Shown here: positions 34,523-44,145 of the stretch, piece after piece | How positions within the stretch are numbered: the first letter of the stretch is position 1 | Layout of the letters: every line of letters begins with the position of its first letter | Source of the DNA: Diphasiastrum complanatum | Lineage: Eukaryota > Streptophyta > Lycopodiopsida > Lycopodiales > Lycopodiaceae | Assembly (NCBI GenBank): GCA_029204225.1 | Contig: CM055100.1 | Coordinates: 4,386,111-4,450,110 of the forward strand | Reading direction: 5' to 3' | DNA length: 64,000 bases | Notes under the pieces: generated by a model | Database searches by the model: none | What the model saw: only the letters and a program-made list of their open reading frames with translations | Told to the model about the DNA's origin: nothing | Made by a program: the position numbers and the translations under genes

Positions 34523-35446
34523 TGCGAGGGTTAACTCTCGTATTAAGTGAAAATTTCACTGTCTGCGAGGGTTCAAAATCACTAATTTGGCTTGACCTTC
34601 ACCAATAATTAGTTCTAACTCTCGCAAGCTTCATCACTAATGAAAATTGACATTCTGGATTGATTGGAGAGATCTGCGAGAGTTCCCTCTAGAAGGATTT
34701 GCTGGATCTTCACTTTTTAGTGATTTTTTAGCACTTATACCCAATTTTCTGCTCAATGGAATCAAACTAGCTCTCAGCGACTCTTCTGTGTCCTAGTCTC
34801 AATGAGATGGAACTTCAGAATTCTTTGCGAGGGTTCTTGACCATTGGAACTGAAAATTTCACTATTTGCGAGGGTTCTTTGGTAATTTCCCATCTTTTTT
34901 TCACTAGGAACTCTCGCACAGGCACTTAAACAGTAGGCTAACTCTCGCAAGCTTCTTTGTGTCTTGGTCTCTCTAAGATGGAACTTTAGGGAGCTCTACA
35001 AGAGTTCTTGTAAAGATTTGAATTTTTTTGATTTTTTACAAGGATTTTTTGGATTTTTATGGTTTATTCTCTAATTTTTGCAATCTGCTAGGAACTAACT
35101 CTCGCAGGCTTCTATGCAGGTCTGGGACAGTACCTTGGAGTTGCTGCCAGTCGTGTGAGGGTTAACTCTCACTGGTTTTGGAGAAAACAAAATTTGATGG
35201 AAATTTTGGCTCTTTTTCCCTCCAAAATGCAGATTGGTGTATTTTTTGGATTTTCTCAGGTTTTGGTTTGGATGTCAAGCCCTTAGAGGCTGTTCACTTC
35301 TACCCTCTCACAGCTCCTCTGCTAGCTGGGAACGGTCCAAACAAAAGAAAATACAGAAAACTAACTCTTCCTACCCCAAAATCCACCTAAAACTACTCTA
35401 AAAAGCAAGAATTAAGTGAAATGCAGCTATACTAGTTAGTGAGAAC
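34523..35446 (-). other. Gypsy leader with TGCGAGGGTT/AACTCTCGCA repeats
   Basis: TGCGAGGGTT occurs at 34523, 34563, 34826 and 34867, with several AACTCTCGCA-like complements to about 35180. No coding content. The region lies between the primer site at 35447-35468 and the transposase break, so it reads as the untranslated leader of a minus-strand gypsy element whose gag is gone. The same words fill another leader at 40718-41187. Confidence 0.6.
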
Positions 35447-35468
35447 CTATCCCCGACAATGGCACCAC
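35447..35468 (-). other. Primer-binding site, tRNA-Asp type, with CpG decay
   Basis: Minus strand TGGTGCCATTGTCGGGGAT. The usual Athila/Tat-type site complementary to tRNA-Asp reads TGGCGCCGTTGCCGGGGAT. The three differences are C-to-T or G-to-A, all at CpG positions. It abuts the LTR end CCCTACA. Confidence 0.75.
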
Positions 35469-35705
35469 TGTAGGGTCAAAGATCTCGCGTAGTAGTAGCC
35501 CTCCCGCCTATCAACAAGGGCTAGAACACTAGATAGGTACCTAACTATGTAAAGATGCTACTTTTATATAGTTCTCTACTTCTTTCACTAACACTACCAC
35601 CTTTAACACTACTCTCACTAACTCTACTCCCCTAAACTAGCATTCCACATGATGTGTAGTGAAAGAGAGGGGGGGGAGAGAGAGTTAGATGGATAGAAGG
35701 AGCAT

Positions 35706-35707
<2 letters not shown>

Positions 35708-35758
<51 letters not shown>
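35708..35758 (+). repeat. (AG)n microsatellite
   Basis: About 25 AG units inside the gypsy LTR, preceded by a GGGGGGG run at 35669-35676. Confidence 0.95.
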
Positions 35759-35761
<3 letters not shown>

Positions 35762-35960
35762 GGAGGTTAGCTCAAATGATCATTGTACTTGCTAAAGGAG
35801 AAACATAAACTATTGAAACCAAAAAGTATGAACTTGAAAGCAATTGAAAAACAACAAGAGCAATAGCAAGCATTGAATAGCAAATGAGGATGCTTCTCTT
35901 CCAAAATGGTAGAGTTTCCTCCTTCTCATTAAGCATGGAAATAGAGTACAAATGGTGTCC

Positions 35961-35967
35961 TTTTATA
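35961..35967 (-). promoter_or_regulatory. TATA box candidate in the gypsy LTR
   Basis: TATAAAA on the minus strand, about 330 bp from the proposed LTR start. Position and orientation suit transcription towards the primer site. Confidence 0.5.
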
Positions 35968-36299
35968 AATGGGGAAGGCCCTTGCCCCAAAATCCTATTG
36001 GCTAATATTCACATTGATCCTATCCATTCATCTTGGACCCAACTTGATCCAAGGGTCCACAAAAAGTACATTGGAAATCACAAGATTCATGTGAGTCCAA
36101 AATTGGACCCAACTCTAAAAAAGTAAACTCTAAGTTCTAACTTGACTTTGGGCCTCAAGTTCTATTTTAATTACGAAGGGCCCAAGTCTATTATTTTTAT
36201 TTACATTTAGCTTGCGTGCTCATTGGGCCATGGGCTTAACGCGTAGGAAGCCATGGCCTCGCAACACATTTATTATTAAATTTATCTCTTTGCTCACGT

Positions 36300-36632
36300 T
36301 GTGTTGGAAATACCCCCAACGATCCATCTCACAATATCCATTTCAGAGTCGTCATGACCTCCCTTAGCTTGCCTTGGGCGATCAATTGTGTGATCAGTGG
36401 TGGATGATCTGTCATCAGCCTTTGGTGTAATTAGTTTCACCGCCCATGTGGTTGGATCGACCTTTACAGCATGTTCTTTGTTTTCAAAGGTGAGTTTTCC
36501 AGTTCCCCAGTTGTGAACCACTTGCGCTATCCTCGACCAAGGTCCTCCTAGTAAAACACGGTAGGCAGAAGGGGACTTTGGTATGCCCATCACCACAAAA
36601 GTGAGTACAAACTGCATTTCTACTATTTTCAT
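36300..36632 (-). pseudogene. Ty3/gypsy protease-region fragment
   Basis: About 110 codons on the minus strand. SPSAYRVLLGGPWSRIAQVV and VHNWGTGKLTF resemble the segment after the gypsy aspartic protease active site (LLGRPWL-like, then W-G-x-x-x-L). The catalytic DSG/DTG part is absent, so this is a fragment. It lies outside the LTR at 35469-36295 and probably belongs to a different element. The plus-strand element at 43114-44046 has a comparable but shorter block (LLLCTPWLQMAG). Confidence 0.55.
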
Positions 36633-37221
36633 CGGGATATTGTCAACATTCTCAATATCAAGGAAAATATTATTGCAATCGTTGTAATTTAGCTCACCAT
36701 ATTCTGATTAGTATAATTCTGTTAGATGAAGTGGTTGGCCACTACTTTGAAAATTCCATCATGATAATAATTTCTTGCTAATCTTACCCAATATGGACGA
36801 GGAAATAAGTTGTCTTCACCATCACTTGAGAATAAGCATTTCTGCTAATTCCAGAAACATCACATGCACCTAGTATCACATTTGCATCAAGTAGGTTTGA
36901 ACCTTATTCAAAACAGTCTCTACAATTTCATTTTTCATTTTTTTAAACCGAGCATTTTTCATCATTGCCTTTGTTGACTTTCTTGGTAAAACATGACTTA
37001 AAGAAGATTCGATGTGTGAACGATCTGTTAAATAGTTCTTTGCCACCAAACATGATCTGCAAAAAACATATAAAACTCAGATTATGTTTAATAAATTGAT
37101 AATGCATATTATCAAATGCAAATGAAACTTGTATGACCAATATAAATCAAGTAAACTGTTTATAAAAAAACATATTTACTCGGATCTTATTTTCTGATTG
37201 TCGCTATGTGTAGATAAGTCA
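36633..37221. other. Unassigned region
   Basis: AT-rich. A short minus-strand frame (36943-37140, containing FGGKELFNRSFTHRIFFKS) follows a possible splice acceptor and could be an exon related to the broken ORF at 37222-37791. Nothing is recognisable. Confidence 0.25.
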
Positions 37222-37791
37222 TCAATATTCTTCATTGGTACTCTCTTTCTTTTCCTTTTCATTATTGTCTTTTTGATAACTTTTATAACAACATATTTTA
37301 AACGAGTCAGATCGCAACTTCTCCATGGATTCTAACATTTATTGGTTTGATCCCTAAAGAGTAGTGATTGTAGCATTCAACTTGGATATAGCATGCTTGA
37401 TTGCAATGTTTTCAGCACTAGTGTGTTGCACATAATGAAGCAATTGTTGATTTTCACGTTGTAATTATGGATTAGAAAACTGTAATTGTTGATAAAGACA
37501 AGATATGCTATGCATTCCAATATCACGCAACCTTTGACAATATCCAAGTAATCCGCTATTTTCTTCACATACAAATATGAGAAGATGAGTTATAGACTTA
37601 AAATTTGGACACAAATTGTTAGCTGGATCATTAGGATAAATTGATCCATCCACTCACAAATCTATATTCTTATGATTATTCATTCTCAATTCTCTAACTA
37701 TTGCAACAACATTCTTTACAGCTTTTGAATTTTTCTTAATAATTGAAGTGCATTTCATAGGAAGTGCAACATGCAAATGGAACATTGCCAT
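37222..37791 (-). pseudogene. Unrecognised broken ORF, 190 codons with internal stops
   Basis: A single minus-strand frame from ATG at 37791 to a final stop at 37222-37224, with four internal stops and no frameshift. It begins MAMFHLHVALPMKCTSIIKK. After the first stop comes DGSIYPNDPANNLCPNFKS and SGLLGYCQRLRDIGMHSISC. After the second comes a helical, probably coiled-coil stretch (ENQQLLHYVQHTSAENIA and IKHAISKLNATITTL), and it ends in a Lys/Glu-rich tail. A frame kept for 570 bp with only nonsense changes suggests a formerly coding sequence. I do not recognise the family. Confidence 0.4.
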
Positions 37792-38588
37792 TGTTGAAAG
37801 CTACAATCCGAAAATGCTTCAAACTACAATAAGTCAAATTGAATAGATCTAGCATACCTTACTTTTGTAATGTCTATGTCGCGCTGAGAAATCGTCCCGT
37901 CTCATATTTCACTGTAAGCATACAAAGATTTTAAAAGTGCTCATTGTACTTCCACTTCAGTTTTTGCTACTCCTGCTTCAGTTTTTGCAGTGAGTACACC
38001 AAGATTTACAGTCTCAAATTAAAGCTCTAGCCCCAAATTTTGAAACGAGCATGCAGAGAAGTTATTACATCTCATGCTTAACTAAGTAATGTCTGAAGTT
38101 AACCACAGCAGTTAAACGTCGGACAAGGCCGGAAACTTGAAAAATGGTGACCAAAAGTTAACGGTTTGCATTCCTCTCTTGTCGAAAACTAGAGAAAATC
38201 GAGATTAGCATCGAAAGTGGTGAGGGTAGCTATGGATCGGAAGTGCGGCAATTACCAGTAAAGATCGAGTTCAAGATGAATCAGATATTACAATGTGCAA
38301 GATAGAACAGAACAGTAGTGGAACGATGAACTCAAATTGATATCAGAAAACATAAATGCAATGCATGAAGTTGGGCGAAAAAACTGTAGGCACTCAAAGA
38401 CAAATTGAACTGAGTTCTTGATAGATGCAGATCTTCCTTGATGATTGGATACATTGAAAATTGACATTAATCTACTTAATTAACTACAACCATCCTACAG
38501 TAGGTAGCCATCATTTTACAGTGAGTGTATGTATAGGAGTAGGTAGATTGTCAACATCGCAACATGGGTTGGATTTCTGAGTTGACAA
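37792..38588. other. Intergenic, no feature seen
   Basis: No coding domain, primer site or polypurine tract. It may include part of the 3' LTR of the copia element whose RT lies at 38940-40050, because that LTR ends near 38929. Confidence 0.35.
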
Positions 38589-38660
38589 TACAAAGGGTCA
38601 AAATTTTACAAAGGGTCGGATTTATACAAAGGGTCAAAAAATATACAAAGGGTCAGATTT
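38589..38660 (+). repeat. 18-bp tandem repeat, four units (TACAAAGGGTC core)
   Basis: TACAAAGGGTC begins at 38589, 38607, 38625 and 38644. Further GGGTC words and an imperfect GACCCGATC...GGGTC palindrome follow to about 38800. Confidence 0.85.
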
Positions 38661-38939
38661 ATTAGACCCGATCCGATCTAGGGTCGAAGACGCCCGGATA
38701 TTTTTTGCCTTGATCCAATTCGATTTAGGGTCGGAAAATCACATTTTGATGGGATTGACATTGACTCAGAATATAGGCTTGGGTCGAAAAAATTTGGTCC
38801 TGAATTTTTCGATCCTTTGCTAAAATTTCAAACCTTCATATTTTTTTGTGTAGTTTTTCTAAATAAGTATGAACAAGTTTCGGGATGCTCATTACCTAAT
38901 AGAGTGAGGCTTGAGCATGAGTTCCAACACTCTCCCTTA

Positions 38940-40050
38940 ATGTGGATCCTAAAACATTTTGATCTCCAGATTTAGTACATTGTTAAATCTGAGATGATAC
39001 TCCTTTGTTAGAGCCTTGGTGAAATAATTTGCTGGCAGTAAACCAAAGAAATTTTCTTGCTTTGCACTTTCTCTCTAAGATAGTGATATCGGATTCTGAT
39101 ATGCTTACTTTGGGAGTGGTATCTCAGTTCAGAGATAGTGCAATGGCACTTTGATTATCACAATAGAGGGTTGTTGGATGTGATGAGATAATTTCGATAT
39201 CTACAAGTAGGTTCTTTAGCCAAATTGTCTCCTTGGTAGCATTTGTGACAGTTATGTATTTTGATTCTGTGGAGGATAATGCTACTGAGGTCTATTTTTG
39301 GCTGTTCCATGAAATTGGGCCTTGATAGAACAGGAACACAAATCCAAAGGTCGATTTTCTTGTGTTTATATCTCCTACCCAATCTGCATCTGTGTAGAGC
39401 CTTCCAATGAACTGGACCCGGGATTTTAATGAAACTGGCTGAGAGAGTTAATTGAGTAAGCAAGGTTGGGTCGAGTATAGAGCATACCATACATCAATGA
39501 ACCGATTATGGAGTGAAATGGAGACTGTTTCATTTCCTCCTTCTCTGACTCAAATTTTGGACGTTACTCCTTTGACAACTTCAAACCATGGTCAAGTGGA
39601 AAGTGGCTCAGTTTGCACTCGGGCATTCCATATTTCTTCAACACATTGGTGAGGTATCTCTGCTGGCTGATGAATATATGCCTACTAGGTCGAATTCAAA
39701 AAATTTGAATTTCAAAACAGTAGTGAGTAGGACCCATATCTGTCATCTTGTATTCATGTGCTAACAAGCATTTGGTATCCTTCAACAAATTTAAATTGTT
39801 ACTAAACAGTAACGTGTCATCAACATAAAGAGTGATGATTATGAAGGAATCCAATATAGACTTAAAATAAACATTTGAGTCTGCCAAGTTTAGAATAGAA
39901 CCATTCTCGACTTAAAATGTATTTATTTTCTGAAACCAAACTCTTGGGGACTGTTTCAGACCATACAAAGCTTTGTAAATTTTACACACTAGATGCTCCT
40001 TCCCTTTAGCTCATGTCCTTCTGGTTGGAACATGTAGATCTAACCACAAT
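38940..40050 (-). pseudogene. Ty1/copia RT-RNase H remnant (element F)
   Basis: Minus strand, many stops and frameshifts. Recognisable blocks: KALYGLKQSPRVWFQKI (about 39960), LYVDDTLLFSN (about 39810), DADWVGDINTRKSTFGFVF (about 39370), SSTESKYITVTNATKETIWL (about 39230) and LYCDNQSAI (about 39160). This is the RT fingers to RNase H of a copia element. Downstream the minus strand reads TTAAGGGAGAG then TGTTGGAAC, a polypurine tract and LTR start at 38929. Gag and integrase are missing. It stops near 40050 against a gypsy RNase H fragment. Confidence 0.85.
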
Positions 40051-40717
40051 TCAAAAGTCAAATTCAGTCAATAACAATAACCATCTTGCAATATGTCCAG
40101 TATTGCATGTCTTGTTTACCAAGTAAAATAATGGTTGGTGATCCGTATAAAATGCAAAGTGAGTTTCCATGAGGTAGTGACAAAATTTTCGAACAGAAAA
40201 AATCATGGCTAACTTCACCTTCTGTTGTTGAAATTTTTTTCTCTGGATTTGTAAGTTGTCTGCTTGTAAAGTATAGGATAATCCTTCTTATAATCTCATG
40301 GCGGCGTCAAAACTGATCCAATGGCGTATTTTGAGGCATCCATATGAACATGAAATTCAATCATCCAATCTGAGGAACGCAATATTGGTGCTGAAGTTAA
40401 TGCTTTCTTAAAGCACGTGATGAGAGCCGCCTTAACCGCTTTGTAGATTTCTCTTCCTCTGACAGGTTGAAAAACCAATATTGAGCCATCGCTACTAGGG
40501 ACATGGGGAACAACATTAACTTTTCTGCAGGTGTCCGTTTGTCGTAGATTTCACAAGCTTGCTCGTAGATCTGGAGGAAGCAGATGGGATCTGATGATTC
40601 ATCGTATTTTGGTATCTCCATCTGAGGTGCCCTCCGGACTGCTTGCAAGGGAGTGACAGGTATCAATTGGCCCATTGGATCCATTGGCACTGGTTTTGGT
40701 TCTGTCTCTTGTTGCAC
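40051..40717 (-). pseudogene. Ty3/gypsy Gag fused by deletion to RNase H
   Basis: Minus strand. 40717 to about 40470 encodes Gag (IPKYDESSDPICFLQIYEQA, WFFNLSEE), similar to the plus-strand Gag at 41528 (LPKYDGNTDPQRFFQVFEDA). About 40460-40060 encodes the RT end and RNase H (KKALTSAPILRSSDW, HVHMDASKYAIGSVL, FYTDHQPLFYLVNKT). Protease and most RT are missing between them, so a large internal deletion joined gag to RNase H. Stops and frameshifts are present. The 3' end is cut at about 40050 by the copia F remnant. Confidence 0.8.
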
Positions 40718-41187
40718 ATCTGCTAATCTGGGAAGGTGTGGTGCTTAATTTGCTATCCTTCTTGCTACTGATCATCCAGATCTTAGATTCATCTGATGGT
40801 GGGGTCCAAGATAGCTGGATCTTGCTTGTACAATGGAATGCCTCTGGATCTTAAGGATCTGACCAATCTGATTGGCCAGAAGTGAAATTTAGGCCTTGTA
40901 CGGTGGTTTTTTCCTTGATAACTTTTTACTCCTTGCACTGATTGACCTGAGATTTTGACAGTAGTTGGATCTGGTGCAAATCTTTCCACTGATCTAGTCT
41001 GCGAGGGTTCTCTTGTGCGAGGGTTGGTTGTGCGAGGGTTCTTTAACCGTTCTGTAGACAAAAAAACCTTGATATCTCTCAAACCTTTGGGAAGTAACTC
41101 TCGCAAGGATCACAGGAGCTTAATCTGGCCCAAATCTAACTCTAAAATTCTCTGCGAGAATTAACTCTCGCAAGAAAAAAATTTCAC
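40718..41187 (-). other. Gypsy leader with TGCGAGGGTT repeats
   Basis: TGCGAGGGTT at 41000, 41016 and 41031 (15-16 bp apart), with CTCTCGCAAG words nearby. It lies upstream of the minus-strand gag at 40717, so it is the leader of that element. It shares its repeat vocabulary with 34523-35180. Confidence 0.6.
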
Positions 41188-41202
41188 TGTATGCGAGTAA
41201 CG

Positions 41203-41321
41203 CAGATTCCAAAGAATCTTCAGATGCCGAGCCAAGCCGAAGACACATAATATCTCTCACCCATGACCGAGGAGGTCTCAAAAGGAGGAGAGCAAAAGAA
41301 GTTGAGAGCCGAGCATGAGAG
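41203..41321 (+). repeat. 5' LTR fragment of the plus-strand gypsy element
   Basis: About 120 bp matches 52394-52512 with scattered differences (shared CAGATGCCGAGCCAAGCCGA). After 41321 the two diverge, so most of the 5' LTR and the primer site are missing or replaced. Confidence 0.75.
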
Positions 41322-41527
41322 TCGTGTCAGTTCTCAACCGACGGATGCTCTCAGATCTCACCCGACCCTTGAACCGTTGAGACCATCATAAAACACACTA
41401 CAATCATTGCGATCACCTGCCCCGTAGTGATCGCTCTACACCGTGACAACTGATTGAGCCGTAGGGAATACATTTAGCAAAATCCCATTGCTTCACACCT
41501 TGCACCGTAGCCACGTAACAAGCGTCC
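41322..41527 (+). other. Leader upstream of gypsy gag, with hairpin
   Basis: Non-coding. GCGATCAC (41409-41416) and GTGATCGC (41427-41434) form a perfect 8-bp stem with a 10-nt loop, about 95 bp before the gag start. No primer-binding site was found. Confidence 0.5.
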
Positions 41528-43370
41528 ATGAGCATATTTACACAATCATACGATACTCTACAAGTTGTTATGGATCGCCCTTATGGTCCAAAATCTACGG
41601 AGGACTATCCACCAGAGATGGTCTCCCCATCCACTGAACAAGCTCGATTTAACAGAAATTCCTGGATGAAATCCCAAGTCCAAGAGCCATCCACCAACCC
41701 ATTCAACAGATGGGAACCCATGTGTTATGAAGCTCCATATGAACGACCACATTTTCATGCTGCCGAATCTTCACATGCACGAGCTCACTTAAACGGCGCT
41801 TTTGCAAATAATGTTCCACGTACTGAAAAACATATCCCAAAGCTAGATTTACCTAAATACGATGGTAACACTGATCCTCAAAGATTTTTTCAAGTCTTTG
41901 AGGATGCATGTGACGTTTATGGCGAGACATCACCAGAAGCCATGGTACAGCTCTTTTCGATGACCATGATCGATCGAGCACGAGAGTGGTATTTTAACCT
42001 TGATCGTGAAGATAAACGTGACTGGTCACTCTTGAAGGAGGCCTTTATCAAATGCTTCAAGCCATTCCGCTTGATAGAAAGTCCTTTTGTCAAGCTAAGT
42101 AACATCAAAATGACAAAAGACGAGAAAGTACGTGACTATATTGAACAATTTAAAAGATTAAAAAGTCAGGTACAAGAACAAGCCACTGAGTCTATGCTCA
42201 TAATTTGGTTCCTCGTTGGACTCCCATGATGGATAAGACGTGAACTTCGTTCCAATGATAAATATACATCATTGAAACAAGCCATGTCTGACGCCATTTG
42301 AGAGGAAGATGAGGGCTCTGATGTCGATGAACCACATGAACGGAGAGCACATCGTGCTGTCCAAGAAGCTCGACCAAACGACGAAACTCAAGAACAGTTG
42401 TGGAAAACACAGATGGAGTTGCTTAACCAGCAACACCAACAACAGATGGAGAAACTCACAAAAGAGTTTCAAAACTCTCTTAAGTCTATTCAGAGTTCGA
42501 TGCGGGGTCAGTTACCCACTGGCCAAATCCACCATAGACGAGAGAACACGTGGTGCCCTCACTGTTGAGGTGCACACACTGGCAATGAGTGCACTTCATA
42601 CCAACCGGTCCCAGATACTTCCTTGATCAAATGTGACATCTGCGACTTTATGGGGCATACCTCTCTTTATTGCTATTATAACCCAAGGAACCAACCTCAC
42701 AACCAATCAGGAGGACATACTCAACATCCTCGACAACCGTTTGTTTCACAAAACCAACACATGCACTACCAGCCACGAAACAACCAAGTCCATATACAAG
42801 AGTTGCCTAGACAACCTAGACATGAACCTCAATCACAGCCGGCACTCTTAGGACCACCTGCAAGAGGACAACCAGATCTAGGACCACAAAAACATAGAGA
42901 TCCTCGAGAGTCTACACAAACACATCTTGTTGAAAACTCCTATGATCAGTCCTATCATCAAGATACAACACTTCCATCTGCTAGTTCTCAACATTATCAA
43001 ACCGACAACTTTTGCTCATGCAAACGAGATGAGTATTCAACACCACCAGAAAATCCAGCACAGCTAGCCATCCAAGATGGTTATGTTATTGCCACAGGCC
43101 CAATGAGCAACCGTTGCTTTATTATATTATTATATTATTATATATATTTGTGGTGAAACAGGCCATTTCATGGCTGACTATAAAGTTAAAAACCAATACC
43201 ATGCGGAATGTCCTGACTGTGTCCGTAAACACAGTTTCAAGGATTGTCCTAAACAACCTAACAGGATTCTTCCAGCATGTCATATCTCATCCAAATCTGT
43301 TAGAGTTCTCACTAGAGCACAACGCCAACAACAAGAACAGAAAAAATTATGTCAAATCAGCTGACCCCCA
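41528..43370 (+). pseudogene. Ty3/gypsy Gag with multiple zinc knuckles, inactivated
   Basis: ATG at 41528; the capsid-like Gag domain covers about codons 100-230 (LPKYDGNTDPQRFFQVFEDA, DRAREWYFNLDREDK, MTKDEKVRDYIEQFKRLKSQ). The frame continues through three in-frame stops (42227 TGA, about 42299 TGA and one near 42566) to zinc knuckles: CPHC...HTGNEC near 42560, CDICDFMGHTSLYC near 42629, a third split by a TTA/TA microsatellite near 43112-43155 (C then CGETGHFMADY), and CPDCVRKHSFKDC near 43205. Three or four knuckles in one Gag is unusual. A proline/glutamine-rich linker lies between them. Frameshifts near 43150 and 43360 separate it from the protease. Confidence 0.8.
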
Positions 43371-44046
43371 GGGAAGCCACTTGACGGCTTCAACATTAAT
43401 AAAAGATTACCCAGACCCAAAGGTGGAACAACGACAATACAATGAATTTCGAGATGAGTTTTTGCGAGAGGAAGAACATATAGAAAGTCTGTTCTCAGCT
43501 CATATCCCCGAAAAAAAGCAATCTCCACAGGGACTTGAAGTATTTTCTGACCTCCTGCAAGCTCAACTCACCATGTCGTTTCATACCGCAATAAAATCCT
43601 TCACTAGGCTTCAACGTTATATCCATCGAAATTTTCAGCTACCTACTATTCCTGATGAACAGCGGAAAACTGAAGAGATTCTTGAAATTCCCCAGATTCC
43701 TATGAATCTGTTGAATATAGGTGTTGCTAAGGGGAATAGCATCACCCTACCTTTGTTCTATAAAGACCATCCCGTGGTATCTGCTATCCTAGATAGTGGA
43801 TCAGACGTTAATATCATGGCTTTGTCATTAGCAAAGTCATGGGACTTTCATACCCTCGATCAACCACGATATAAACTTTGCATGGCTGATCAACGAGTTA
43901 CTGACCCTGCTGGTCATTTATCAAATATAAAAGTTTGCATAGCAGGTGTCAAATTTGTGCTAGATTGTGTCATCTTAGATTTACCAAAAGATAACAATAC
44001 ATATAAACTCCTTCTTTGTACACCCTGGCTCCAGATGGCAGGTTAA
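43360..44046 (+). pseudogene. Ty3/gypsy aspartic protease domain
   Basis: In a frame shifted from gag, about 220 codons lead to the protease: VVSAILDSGSDVNIMALSLA (active-site DSG intact, near 43800), then VILDLPKDNNTYKLLLCTPW and a stop at 44044-44046. Upstream is a helical segment (KSFTRLQRYIHRNFQLPTIP). In a normal gypsy element RT follows the PWL block; here coding similarity ends at PWLQMAG and a coiled-coil ORF follows within about 100 bp. The domain itself is undamaged, but it is cut off from gag by frameshifts. Confidence 0.78.
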
Positions 44047-44145
44047 CATCATCCCTCCACTACCTCCACCTCCACCTCCATCTTCAGCTCTAACACAATG
44101 CTTATTTTTTTTGTTTAACCTCACCATCCCACACTCCAGATCAGT

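Larger units (their letters stand above)
35469..36295 (-). repeat. Ty3/gypsy LTR (about 827 bp)
   Basis: The inner end is fixed by the primer site (plus strand TGTAGGGTCAAAG). The outer end near 36295 (TTTGCTCA) is the best TG...CA partner but is less certain. TATAAAA on the minus strand at 35961-35967 is a good promoter candidate. The LTR contains a GA microsatellite. Confidence 0.6.

Noticed and set aside
34547-35180. TTTCACTGTnTGCGAG repeats as CACTA terminal or subterminal repeats
   Set aside because: They sit between gypsy primer site or gag in two places, so a gypsy leader explains both better. Not fully excluded.
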